From: Bacteroidaceae bacterium
GTDB lineage: Bacteria > Bacteroidota > Bacteroidia > Bacteroidales > Bacteroidaceae
Reading direction: 5' to 3'
NCBI GenBank assembly: GCA_017551845.1
Contig: JAFZKR010000112.1
Coordinates: 1-34,270, forward strand
DNA: 34,270 bases
Shown here: piece after piece, positions 8,610 to 17,047 of the stretch
Layout of the letters: each line of letters opens with the position of its first letter
Position numbering within the stretch: position 1 is the first letter of the stretch
The notes under the pieces: generated by a model
Databases searched by the model: none
What the model saw: the letters and a program-made list of their open reading frames with translations, nothing else
What the model was told of the DNA's origin: nothing
Program-made: the position numbers and the translations under genes

Positions 8610-11600
8610 ATGATTATGAGAAAATTAAAAGTTTTTTTGGCTTCAGCATTCTCTTTGCTGATGTCATTCGGCGTGGGTGCTTTTGCACAATCGATTTCTG
8701 AGCTCCCCGGCGCTGAAGGTAACAGGGTTTTCTTCATTGGTTTTGAGGACGGTGGTGCCACATTCATGGATTCCTCGCTTTCAGCATGGGATACTATTGC
8801 CGGCGTCTATTACTATCCTCAGAATTCGTATGATGCTTCCCTGAAGAAGGAGGATCTCATTCTGAGAGATACTACCTATCTTGTTTACAACGAGTTGAGG
8901 CCGTTGGCTTCCCGTGGGGATATTTATGAATTCGTTTCAGATCCCACCGGAGGTCACACTGAGGAACTGGAAGCTCTTGGCGGTGAAGGCGGAACCCATT
9001 ATCTGAAGTATGTCTCAGGCGGTTCGGCTGGAGGCAGCAAGGCTAACAGTTACGAGGCCAATCTGTATGTCCGTGGTATTCCTATTGAGGACAATACCTC
9101 TTACAGACTTACCTATTTCATCAAGACATCAGGCAAGGATGCTGATGTTGAGTGTGACATGATCCGTGGCTGGTTCCAGTCATGGAAACCGTTCACGATG
9201 AGTGCATCAGGAACAGAATTCATATCAGACAAGTCCGGTTTCCCGGATGATCAGTGGGTTCGCATGACTTCCATGACTTACTATCTGAATGATTCTATCG
9301 CAAATGCATATCTTCATTCACAATATTGGTGGGCTAATGACTGGACATGGGTTAACCCGGAGAATGGGAACAGATACCAGTACATCATGCAGCCAGACGT
9401 GTACTTCTACAGACTTTCATTCCGTGGTCCTGCCACCACCTATTATATTGATGACCTCTCATTGGTCAAGTCAATGATAGGCGGTGTGGAGTACAATGAT
9501 GATGTCATTAGGGTAGATTTCGGTTATCAGACCAACATTGCCGAACTGGCTAAGGCCGATGAGGAGGGACAACTTGTGGTTCCCACCGAGATTGTTACTG
9601 TAAAAGGACTTGACGGCGACGAGGATGTTGAACTTGAGCCTATTTTCGTAGAGTATCATGATGACGGTTTCCTCTATCTGTGGTTGGATGAGAGTTGTGA
9701 TTATTTTGATAATCTTAGGGTCAGCTTCCACAATTCTGATGATCCCGCATATCAGCTGAAATACAACGGCAGTCTCTATCCGATGGCTAACGATGCAGAG
9801 TGGGTGGCTGCCGGTAAGATTGTGCCTGATTTTGATGAGGAGCTGGCTTTCTACAATCCTACCATTTCAGTAATGGCCAAGGATCTAACTCCGCCTCAGG
9901 TTACTTCCACAATTCCTGATGCCGGTTCATTCAATCTTGATCCTACCAAGGACGAGCATCGCCAGGTCAAGGTGTTCTTCAACAAGAAGCCATATATGGG
10001 CAACGACGGTGTCACCGTATCGCTCACCGGTCCCGGCATCAAGGGCTTCACACTTGAGGCTGGAGCATACGACTCTGATGAGAACAGCATGCTCTTCAAG
10101 TTCCCGGCCGATGTTCCAAAAACTCTGAACGGTGACTACAAGGTTGTTGTAGCTTATGTCAAGAGTTACTCTGGCGGCCAGAGTGCTGATCCTTACGAAA
10201 TTGAATTGTCATACGGCCCTGTAAGTTCAGATCCTCCTGTATATTATATGCAGGGTAACTTTGACGAGCAGAATGATAATACTGTTCCGTTAGGCTTTAT
10301 CTGCACCGATGCAACCGGTACTCACCAGAACGGAGAGAGCAGTAACGGTAGTGGCCTGCGCCACTATCCGGAGGGTAGTGATTTCTTCCGCTGCTTCTAT
10401 CTCGGACCGCGTCAGGGTGCTAACTTTGGTGAGGCTACATACGGTGAGGTCAATGACTATACATTGGACCTGAAGCCCGGAATGATACGCGTACGTTTCG
10501 AATACACCGGTTGGGAAACCAACAAGCAGTTGTTCACCTTCTCGTTCTACAAAATGGATGACGAGGAGAATCCTCTGATTTCCGAGGATCTCACTCCTAC
10601 TGCAGCCCACTGGCGTGTAGGCGGTAGCGGTACAGCTGTAGTGGTGACCGATGCCGATGTCTTCTCACAGGATATAGAGATTAAGGAAGAGGGACTATAC
10701 GTGATGAAGTGGCGTATTAATGCCAGCGGCTGGACAGGTATAGCATTCGGTGATGTAGAGGTTACCAACTGCTACTCTAAGCATCGCCTGCTGCTGGGTG
10801 ACTTTGAGACAGCTTATAACAATGCCATTGCTCTAAAGGATGAAGTATTGGCCGCTGAGGGCAAATATACCGGTGAGGATTTTGAAAAGTTCAAAACTGA
10901 TATCCTTGATGGTTACAACGGTTTCACCAGTACATCTCCCACCGAGTGGAAGGCTGCAACCGCTGCAATATCGGATGGAATAACTGCAATGCGTGCAAGA
11001 TTGACTCTTGTTGACAAGTACTTTAGCGGTTACTCTTCAGCATGCACAACACGTGATGAGTATGCTGAGAAGGATGAGCAGGCTCTTGAGGCCTATACGA
11101 CTCTTGTCACTACTCTTTTGAGTTACTCTGAACTTGACGTCACTTCGAAGAACAGTGATGAATTGAACGAGATAATCAATGAGGTCGCTGATGCTGTAAA
11201 GGCTCTGAATACACGTATCTCCCTTAACAAGAGTTTTGAAAATGCAGTCAAATCTGCTCTGTCAACTCTTGAAGAAGAGAATGAGTACAGTGAACTTCCG
11301 GAATACGCTGCTTTGCAGGCTGATTATGACAAATGGTTCGAACTTGATATCATAACTTCACCTGACGAACTTGTTTCTGAGGCAATCGAGTCTTTGAACC
11401 AGAGTGTTAAAGCATACAATTATGTTTACGGTCCAATTGCCGCCCAGACTGTCCAGGTTAAGGGTCTGTATAAGCTTGCAGGTGATTTGGATGTAAACTT
11501 TGACGAAATTGAGGAAGGACTTGCCGAAAATCTCAGCGTACGTATGAAGGAACTCAGGACTGATGACCAGGAGTTGGCAACCCTGCTCAAGGAGATTATC

Positions 11601-12389
11601 AAGTACCGTGTATATGATATTCTTGCTGCCGGTGGGACAGATACTCTGAACCTGACTCCGTTCATTACCAACTACAATCTGTACTGCACTGCCCAGAATG
11701 GTGTTGAGGTTGAGCAATACAATTACTCTTATAATGGAACGACCCGCTGGAGACTTGTGTCTTCAACCTTTACCACTGTATATCCGGGCTGGACTGTTAC
11801 AGGTTTGGGTGGTAATGTCCATGTAATGTCCGAGTCACAGAACTGGAACGATAAGGCTGACATTGTTGATGGTTTCATTGCATTCGACTGGAGTTCAAAG
11901 GTTGAACTTGAGCAGACAGTAAGGAACCTGCCTGAGGGTATCTATTCAATAGGAGTTGGCTTGAATAACCAAGTGAGTACGACAATTCTTGTTGGTACTG
12001 TAGGTGATGTGACTGATACTGTCAAGGTTGCTTCCACGAACCAGAACTATCCGTCGGTTGCCAATGTATTTGCCAACAATCTGGATGTTACTGATTCCAT
12101 CAATGCCAAGGTGGTCGTTGCCGGTGGTAACGGATGGGGTCGCATAGACAACTGGGAACTCTATCTGACAGACAAACGTCCTGGTTCAGATTACGCTGCT
12201 TTGGCTGCTGCTCAGAAGGAGGTTGTCGCTGAGGCCTTGACATTTGTGCCTGCAGCACGTGAAGTTAAGTCTTATAGGTACTTCACTATTGACGGTATTG
12301 AGACCAATGCCTCCGGTAAGGGCACTGTGATCCGTGTAGGAACTGGTGCTGACGGCAGACGTACAGTTGAAAAGATTACGATAAAGTAA
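8610..12389 (+). CDS. Large secreted multidomain protein of unknown function
   Basis: The 1259-residue protein starts with a signal peptide (residues 1-26, ending GAFA|Q, no lipobox Cys). What follows appears modular: a beta-sandwich, carbohydrate-binding-like region (about 28-290, ending TYYIDDLSLVK); a region starting DLTPPQVTSTIPDAG (about 426-535) resembling the Big_5/SbsA Ig-like fold; a second jelly-roll-like region (about 545-720); helical, Lys/Glu/Ala-rich repeats resembling FIVAR sugar-binding bundles (about 725-945); and a final beta domain (about 1040-1205). The last 40 residues (SYRYFTIDGIE, then a Gly-rich turn, ending VEKITIK) resemble the C-terminal tail found on many surface-exposed Bacteroidota proteins. 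I see no catalytic motif. It has its own promoter and terminator. The start could also be the Met two codons later. Cell-surface glycan binding or adhesion is my inference. Confidence 0.7.
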   Translation: MIMRKLKVFLASAFSLLMSFGVGAFAQSISELPGAEGNRVFFIGFEDGGATFMDSSLSAWDTIAGVYYYPQNSYDASLKKEDLILRDTTYLVYNELRPLASRGDIYEFVSDPTGGHTEELEALGGEGGTHYLKYVSGGSAGGSKANSYEANLYVRGIPIEDNTSYRLTYFIKTSGKDADVECDMIRGWFQSWKPFTMSASGTEFISDKSGFPDDQWVRMTSMTYYLNDSIANAYLHSQYWWANDWTWVNPENGNRYQYIMQPDVYFYRLSFRGPATTYYIDDLSLVKSMIGGVEYNDDVIRVDFGYQTNIAELAKADEEGQLVVPTEIVTVKGLDGDEDVELEPIFVEYHDDGFLYLWLDESCDYFDNLRVSFHNSDDPAYQLKYNGSLYPMANDAEWVAAGKIVPDFDEELAFYNPTISVMAKDLTPPQVTSTIPDAGSFNLDPTKDEHRQVKVFFNKKPYMGNDGVTVSLTGPGIKGFTLEAGAYDSDENSMLFKFPADVPKTLNGDYKVVVAYVKSYSGGQSADPYEIELSYGPVSSDPPVYYMQGNFDEQNDNTVPLGFICTDATGTHQNGESSNGSGLRHYPEGSDFFRCFYLGPRQGANFGEATYGEVNDYTLDLKPGMIRVRFEYTGWETNKQLFTFSFYKMDDEENPLISEDLTPTAAHWRVGGSGTAVVVTDADVFSQDIEIKEEGLYVMKWRINASGWTGIAFGDVEVTNCYSKHRLLLGDFETAYNNAIALKDEVLAAEGKYTGEDFEKFKTDILDGYNGFTSTSPTEWKAATAAISDGITAMRARLTLVDKYFSGYSSACTTRDEYAEKDEQALEAYTTLVTTLLSYSELDVTSKNSDELNEIINEVADAVKALNTRISLNKSFENAVKSALSTLEEENEYSELPEYAALQADYDKWFELDIITSPDELVSEAIESLNQSVKAYNYVYGPIAAQTVQVKGLYKLAGDLDVNFDEIEEGLAENLSVRMKELRTDDQELATLLKEIIKYRVYDILAAGGTDTLNLTPFITNYNLYCTAQNGVEVEQYNYSYNGTTRWRLVSSTFTTVYPGWTVTGLGGNVHVMSESQNWNDKADIVDGFIAFDWSSKVELEQTVRNLPEGIYSIGVGLNNQVSTTILVGTVGDVTDTVKVASTNQNYPSVANVFANNLDVTDSINAKVVVAGGNGWGRIDNWELYLTDKRPGSDYAALAAAQKEVVAEALTFVPAAREVKSYRYFTIDGIETNASGKGTVIRVGTGADGRRTVEKITIK

Positions 12390-12400
12390 TCCTGCCTGAT

Positions 12401-12435
12401 AAATCAGGGTGGCCGGAAGGTCACCCTGATTTTTT
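12401..12435 (+). terminator. Terminator between convergent genes
   Basis: The stem ATCAGGGTGGCC pairs with GGTCACCCTGAT around a GGAA loop, followed by TTTTTT on the plus strand. It ends the large secreted protein gene. Because the facing dehydrogenase gene ends at 12479, the hairpin could also stop the opposite transcript, though the minus-strand tail is less T-rich. Confidence 0.85.
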
Positions 12436-12478
12436 ATTATGTTATAAGAGTTATGTTAACCTGAAAGCCAGGAGGTGC

Positions 12479-13381
12479 TTATCTCCTTTTTACGGTTACG
12501 TTTGCCAGTTTTTCCCAGTACTGTATGATACCGCAATGGTCATCGTTCTGGTGGCCGTCAGCCTTCATCGCCTTCATTGCCTCAAGAATCTGAGTGGTCA
12601 ACGGAATGGGAGCGTCAATCTCCAGTGCTGTATCGCGTACGTTGAGCAGATCCTTGGTGTGCATCCAGATAGGTCCGCCGGGCTTGAAATTGCGGTCCAG
12701 TATCATGGGCATCTTGGCATCAAGAACTGTGCTTGCTGCAAGTCCTCCACGGATAGCCTGATATACCTTTTCGGGGTCAACACCGGCTTTTTCGGCAAAT
12801 ACCATGGCTTCCGATACAGCAGACAGATGTAGTGCTACCATAATCTGATTGGCGAGTTTTGCGGTGTTGCCACTGCCTATATCTCCTATGAGTACGGCTG
12901 AACCGCCCATTGACAGCAGTATGTCCTTGACGGATTCGAATATCTGGGCTTTTCCTCCCACCATGATTGACATGGTACCGTCAATTGCTTTAGGCTCACC
13001 TCCGCTTACCGGAGCATCGAGCATTTCAACGCCTTTCTCAGCGGCAGCGGCATACATCTTCTTGGCCACCACGGGCGAAATGGAACTCATATCTATGATG
13101 ATGCTTCCGGGTCTGATACCCTCGAGGACACCGTCCTTGCCGGTCAGGACTTGAATGACATGAGGTGAGTTGGGAAGCATTGTAATTATTATGTCGCATT
13201 TACCGGCTACCTCAGAAGGTGATGCCCCTTTTTGTGCACCCAAGGCCATAAGTTCGGCGACAGGTTCCGGTTTGATGTCAAAGACTGTGAGGGAAAAACC
13301 GGCTTTCAGCAGGTTCTTTGCCATCGGCTTGCCCATCACTCCAAGTCCGATGAATCCGATTTTTTTACATTTGTTGTCCAT
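12479..13381 (-). CDS. Beta-hydroxyacid dehydrogenase (GarR / 3-hydroxyisobutyrate dehydrogenase family)
   Basis: This cytoplasmic NAD(P)-dependent dehydrogenase oxidises beta-hydroxyacids or runs in reverse as a tartronate semialdehyde reductase. The 300-residue length is typical. The N-terminal Rossmann motif is GFIGLGVMG (residues 9-17), the substrate-binding segment is DAPVSGGEPKA (122-132) and the catalytic Lys is in GNTAKLANQ (Lys175). The C-terminal helical domain contains KDLLNVRDTA. It is divergent from the isomerase/DhaK/DhaL operon across a 165-base spacer, which suggests shared control. Substrate is open: tartronate semialdehyde, threonate or a pentonate are possible. If it works with the neighbouring operon, it would produce a beta-keto acid that can decarboxylate to a short ketose; that is inference. 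Confidence 0.85.
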   Translation of the reverse strand: MDNKCKKIGFIGLGVMGKPMAKNLLKAGFSLTVFDIKPEPVAELMALGAQKGASPSEVAGKCDIIITMLPNSPHVIQVLTGKDGVLEGIRPGSIIIDMSSISPVVAKKMYAAAAEKGVEMLDAPVSGGEPKAIDGTMSIMVGGKAQIFESVKDILLSMGGSAVLIGDIGSGNTAKLANQIMVALHLSAVSEAMVFAEKAGVDPEKVYQAIRGGLAASTVLDAKMPMILDRNFKPGGPIWMHTKDLLNVRDTALEIDAPIPLTTQILEAMKAMKADGHQNDDHCGIIQYWEKLANVTVKRR

Positions 13382-13440
13382 CTCGTTTGTACGTTTGATT
13401 ATGTTATTTGAATAGAATAAGCATAAATACCTGTTTAAGG

Positions 13441-13448
13441 CAAAGATA
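13441..13448 (-). promoter_or_regulatory. Possible -7 box for the dehydrogenase gene
   Basis: On the minus strand this reads TATCTTTG, an exact TAnnTTTG match, 60 bases upstream of the dehydrogenase start codon. No clear TTTG box is present at the right spacing, so the promoter may depend on an activator or be misassigned. Confidence 0.4.
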
Positions 13449-13480
13449 ACTACAAATAGTCATATTAATCGGTCGAACAG

Positions 13481-13515
13481 GTTGTATTTGTGTTATTTTT
13501 TCGTATTTTTACAAC
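13481..13515 (+). promoter_or_regulatory. Candidate promoter and inverted repeat upstream of the isomerase operon
   Basis: GTTG at 13481-13484, 19 bases, then TATTTTTA at 13504-13511 fits the promoter pattern with one mismatch per box. The same stretch is bounded by GTTGTA (13481-13486) and TACAAC (13510-13515), a 6-bp inverted repeat that overlaps both promoter boxes and could be an operator. No regulator gene is encoded nearby. Confidence 0.3.
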
Positions 13516-13546
13516 ATAGTTCATTTATCATATCAAATTAAAGGAA

Positions 13547-14005
13547 ATGAAAGTCGTTATAGATTGTGATGATGCCGCTGTTGAACTGAAGAAAGTCATT
13601 GTCAGGCATCTGGAAACGAAAGGAGTTGAAGTGTTCGACCTCGATTATCTTGGGCAGAAAAAAGGGGCGTTTTATCCCGAGATAGGCTATAATCTGGCAT
13701 GTAGGATAAAGGACGGTTCGTTTGAACGAGGTATCCTTATCTGTGGAACCGGCCTCGGCATGGCCATGATTGCCAACAAGGTGGAAGGTGTCTATGCTGG
13801 AGTGTGTCATGATGTTTTTTCAGCCGAAAGGCTCAGAAAGAGCAATAATGCCCAAGTGCTTACGATGGGAGCCAGGGTGATTGGTCCTGAGTTGGCCAAG
13901 ACCATTGTTGATGCTTGGCTTGTCTCCGAGTTCCAAGGCGGAGGCTCCCAGCCAAAGGTTGATCAGATGCATGAACTGGAAAGGAAATCATTCCATCCAT
14001 ATTGA
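13547..14005 (+). CDS. RpiB/LacAB-family sugar-phosphate isomerase, EryI-like
   Basis: This 152-residue cytoplasmic aldose-ketose isomerase keeps the active-site Cys in ILICGTGLGM (Cys66) and the ring-opening His in VCHDVFSAERL (His88). It departs from ribose-5-phosphate isomerase B in two places: the N-terminal SDHAG motif is CDDAA here, and the RxHNDANVLALG stretch is RKSNNAQVLTMGARVIG. The second form is what I recall for EryI/DerI-type enzymes, which convert D-erythrulose 4-phosphate to D-erythrose 4-phosphate. That fits the DhaK and DhaL genes next to it. It is the first gene of the plus-strand operon; dhaK starts 27 bases on. A role on ribose 5-phosphate is the main alternative. Confidence 0.85.
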   Translation: MKVVIDCDDAAVELKKVIVRHLETKGVEVFDLDYLGQKKGAFYPEIGYNLACRIKDGSFERGILICGTGLGMAMIANKVEGVYAGVCHDVFSAERLRKSNNAQVLTMGARVIGPELAKTIVDAWLVSEFQGGGSQPKVDQMHELERKSFHPY

Positions 14006-14032
14006 TAAGAATTCATTTTAACCTAATTACTT

Positions 14033-15028
14033 ATGCAGAAAATTATCAATGATCCCGGTAATGTGGTCGATGAGATGTTGCAGGGCTTTGTCAATGCGCA
14101 TCCGGAACTGATTGCGGTTACTGAGAATGAAAGGGTTCTCAAATACAAGGAAGCACCCGTAGAGAACAAGGTTGGTATAGTTACAGGTGGAGGCTCGGGC
14201 CATAAACCGGCTTTCATCGGATATATCGGAAAGAATATGGTGGATGCTGTTGCTGTTGGCGAGCTTTTTTCCTCACCTCCCGCACAGATGTTCTACGATG
14301 CTATCCGCGAGGCTGATTCCGGCAAGGGAGTTGCCATTTTGTATGGAAATTATGCAGGTGACAACATGAATGTGGAGATTGCAATGGAACAGGCTGAAGA
14401 AGATGGCATAAAGGTGGCCAGAGTTGTAGCCAATGATGATGTGCCGTCTTCTCCGAAAGCTGAAAGGGAGAGGCGCAGAGGTGTGGCCGGTGAAATTCTG
14501 ATGTGGAAAACCGGTGGTGCCAAAGCAGCCATGGGAGGAACTCTCGAGGAAGTTGTTTCAGTTGCAAAAAAAGCGATAGATAATACCCGCAGCATGGGTG
14601 TGGGACTTACTCCCTGCACTATTCCTGAGGTGGGACATCCCAATTTCAATATTGAGCCTGGAATGATGGAGGTGGGTATAGGTCATCATGGTGAGCCGGG
14701 TATTGAGGTCGCTCCGTTGGAGCCTGCGGCAAAGATTGCGGAACGTATGTGCAATGTGGTTCTTCCTGACCTTCCTTTCTGTCCCGGTGACGAGACTGTG
14801 GTTCTTGTTTCAGGACTTGGTTCCACTCCACTGATGGAACTGTATATTCTTTATAATGAGGTGTATCGCATCATGGAGAATAAAGGAATAAAGATTTACC
14901 GCTCGTTTGTGGGTAATTACTTTACTTCTCTTGAGATGGCTGGTGCCACGTTGTCGGTAATGAAGCTTGACGATGAACTTAAGGCCTGCATTGATTATGA
15001 GGCTCGTTCGATAGGTCTCACAGTCTGA
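14033..15028 (+). CDS. dhaK: Dihydroxyacetone kinase family subunit DhaK
   Basis: DhaK is the substrate-binding subunit of the two-part ketose kinase. The protein has 331 residues, the size of stand-alone DhaK. It shows TGGGSGHKPAF (51-61), YGNYAGDNMN (104-113) with the conserved Asp, and the catalytic His in GHHGEPG (His219), which in the family binds the ketose carbonyl as a covalent hemiaminal. The phosphoryl donor would come via the DhaL subunit encoded 9 bases downstream. Known family members act on dihydroxyacetone, and homologues phosphorylate erythrulose; the neighbouring EryI-like isomerase favours a C4 ketose here. I see no DhaM or other PTS component in the window. Confidence 0.93.
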   Translation: MQKIINDPGNVVDEMLQGFVNAHPELIAVTENERVLKYKEAPVENKVGIVTGGGSGHKPAFIGYIGKNMVDAVAVGELFSSPPAQMFYDAIREADSGKGVAILYGNYAGDNMNVEIAMEQAEEDGIKVARVVANDDVPSSPKAERERRRGVAGEILMWKTGGAKAAMGGTLEEVVSVAKKAIDNTRSMGVGLTPCTIPEVGHPNFNIEPGMMEVGIGHHGEPGIEVAPLEPAAKIAERMCNVVLPDLPFCPGDETVVLVSGLGSTPLMELYILYNEVYRIMENKGIKIYRSFVGNYFTSLEMAGATLSVMKLDDELKACIDYEARSIGLTV

Positions 15029-15037
15029 TACGGAATT

Positions 15038-15688
15038 ATGGAAAAGTTTTCTCAGGAATCAGGAATCCTGTTGGTTGACAGGATGATAATTGCCATTCAG
15101 GAAAATAAGCAGTATCTGAGTGACATTGATGGCGCCATAGGTGATGGTGATCATGGTATTAACATGAACAAAGGTTTCACTCTTTGTCGTGATGCCCTTG
15201 ACAAACAGTCAGGTGACCTTTCATACGGTCTTAAGACCTTGGGAAAAATCCTTCTTATGAAGATTGGCGGTTCCATGGGACCGTTATATGGTAAGTTCTT
15301 TGCGGCATTGGGCAAATCTTTCGAGGGCAAGGAGATGATAGGGAAAGAGGATTTCCTTGATGCCATGAAAGGAGCATTGGAGGCTATCCGGACGATTTCT
15401 CCGGCAAAAGTCGGTGATAAGACTTTGATGGATGTCCTGATTCCGGCTACGGCAGCAATGGAAAAGGCTGTTGAGGAGGGTTGTTCTTTCGCTGATTCAT
15501 TGGATCGTATGGAAAAGGCCGCTGAGGCAGGACGTGACAGTACGGTTGATATGGTGGCCAGACTCGGCAGGTCAAGCAGGCTTGGGGAACGTTCGCGCGG
15601 TGTGATGGATGCAGGTTCCGCTTCGTGCTGTCTGTTGCTCGTCTCGATGGCCCATTCTGTCAAGGAGCTTCTGGACAGGGAAAAGTAA
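15038..15688 (+). CDS. dhaL: Dihydroxyacetone kinase family subunit DhaL
   Basis: DhaL is the nucleotide-binding subunit that transfers phosphate to the ketose held by DhaK. The 216-residue all-helical protein carries the Mg-nucleotide motif DIDGAIGDGDHGINM with Asp31, Asp36 and Asp38, a GGSMGPLYGKFF loop (about 79-90), and the C-terminal RLGERSRGVMDAGSAS segment that closes over the nucleotide. In PTS-type systems ADP stays bound and is rephosphorylated by DhaM; with no DhaM nearby, exchange with free ATP is possible but cannot be read from the sequence. The permease gene follows 19 bases downstream. Confidence 0.93.
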   Translation: MEKFSQESGILLVDRMIIAIQENKQYLSDIDGAIGDGDHGINMNKGFTLCRDALDKQSGDLSYGLKTLGKILLMKIGGSMGPLYGKFFAALGKSFEGKEMIGKEDFLDAMKGALEAIRTISPAKVGDKTLMDVLIPATAAMEKAVEEGCSFADSLDRMEKAAEAGRDSTVDMVARLGRSSRLGERSRGVMDAGSASCCLLLVSMAHSVKELLDREK

Positions 15689-15707
15689 CCAATAAAAACG
15701 AGGTGTC

Positions 15708-17042
15708 ATGCTGATTGTTCTACTGATTGCCGCAATACTGTTCATCGTATTCTCTACCGCCAAACTGAAGTTGCATCCGTTTCTGGCTCTGATTATCGCA
15801 GCCATCGGTTACGGACTCCTGTCGGGGCTTCCGTTGGACCAGATAATCAAATCGGTCAACAACGGTTTCGGCAATACCGTCGGGTCTATCGGAATAGTGA
15901 TTGTGGCCGGATGCATAATAGGAACATTTCTTGAAGAATCCGGCGGAGCATATATTATGGCGAGGAGCGTCATGAAGGTGGCCGGTGAGAAGCGTGTTCC
16001 TTTGGTCATGCTGCTTCTCGGATACATCATATCCATTCCTGTATATGCCGATTCAGGATTCGTGATAATGACCCCGCTCAATAAGGCTCTTTCAAAAAAG
16101 GCCGGTATCTCACTGGCCGGTTCGGCTATAGCCTTATCTTTAGGACTTACCCTTACCCACTGTCTTGTTCCTCCCACACCTGGCCCCATATCTGCCACAA
16201 GTATTGTGGGGGCCGATCTTGGCTTGGTGATCCTGACCGGACTGACAGCGAGTATGGTCTCTTTCGTCATTGCGCTGATATTCGTCAACAGGTTCGTTTC
16301 CCGTACATATATCGACCCTGCTCCTAATGAAAGTGACGAGGAGATAGAAGAGCGTGTGAAAAGTGCCCCATCGGCTATCAAATCCTTCCTGCCGATTGTG
16401 GTACCGCTACTGCTGATAGTCCTAAAATCAGTTTCCGACTTTCCTACAAATCCTTTCGGAACCGGGACCTTGAAAACCGTTTTAGGTTTCATTGGTGAAC
16501 CGGTTGTGGCTCTGCTCATAGGTATGGCATTGGGATTCATGCTTCCCAAGAAATTTGACCTTGGGATGCTCTCCACTTCCGGTTGGGTGGGCAAGTCTTT
16601 GGTCTCGGCAGCCGTCATAATCATGATAACTGCAGCCGGCGGCTCTTTCGGTATGGTACTGAGAGATTCCGGTATAGCCGATGTGGTAGGTAATTTCGTG
16701 TCGGATTCCAGTTTGGGCATATGGATGCCTTTCCTGATAGCTGCTGCGCTTAAGACTGCTCAGGGTTCATCGACAGTGGCTATAATCACGACTGCGTCAC
16801 TGCTTGCCCCTCTGATGGATACTATGGGTTTCGTGGCGCCTGTCGAGAAGGCTCTTGCTGTGACTGCCCTCTGCTCCGGTGCTATGGTGGTGTCGCACGT
16901 AAATGACAGTTTCTTCTGGGTGATTACGCAGATGACCGGCATGACTGTCAAACAGGGATACCGCTTCCATACATTGGGGACTCTGCTATGCGGAACAGGA
17001 GCTATGCTCACAGTCTGGTTATTGTTTACTATTGTTCATTGA
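15708..17042 (+). CDS. GntP-family sugar-acid permease
   Basis: This 444-residue inner-membrane protein has about 12-13 hydrophobic segments. The GntP signatures are GFGNTVGSIGIVI near residue 52, YADSGFVIMTPL at about 113-124, THCLVPPTPGPI at about 150-161, and AAALKTAQGSSTVAIIT at about 345-361. The family imports gluconate and related sugar acids with protons. Its place in the middle of the operon makes it the likely uptake system for the pathway and is the main reason to suspect a sugar acid rather than a neutral ketose as substrate. The beta-propeller gene starts 5 bases after its stop. Confidence 0.92.
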   Translation: MLIVLLIAAILFIVFSTAKLKLHPFLALIIAAIGYGLLSGLPLDQIIKSVNNGFGNTVGSIGIVIVAGCIIGTFLEESGGAYIMARSVMKVAGEKRVPLVMLLLGYIISIPVYADSGFVIMTPLNKALSKKAGISLAGSAIALSLGLTLTHCLVPPTPGPISATSIVGADLGLVILTGLTASMVSFVIALIFVNRFVSRTYIDPAPNESDEEIEERVKSAPSAIKSFLPIVVPLLLIVLKSVSDFPTNPFGTGTLKTVLGFIGEPVVALLIGMALGFMLPKKFDLGMLSTSGWVGKSLVSAAVIIMITAAGGSFGMVLRDSGIADVVGNFVSDSSLGIWMPFLIAAALKTAQGSSTVAIITTASLLAPLMDTMGFVAPVEKALAVTALCSGAMVVSHVNDSFFWVITQMTGMTVKQGYRFHTLGTLLCGTGAMLTVWLLFTIVH

Positions 17043-17047
17043 TTGAT

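Noticed and set aside
15809..16720. 303-codon minus-strand frame opposite the GntP permease gene
   Set aside because: It is an antisense shadow: Ser/Pro/Thr-rich low-information protein, no start context, and the permease on the other strand is clear.
12479..17042. Standard threonate/erythronate pathway (LtnD-OtnK-OtnC-OtnI)
   Set aside because: A LtnD-like dehydrogenase could be present, but there is no DUF1537 kinase or class II aldolase-type decarboxylase; the kinase here is DhaK/DhaL.
16988..17047. N-terminal extension of the beta-propeller protein into the permease gene
   Set aside because: The added residues only reflect another frame of the permease coding region; the start at 17048 follows the permease stop.
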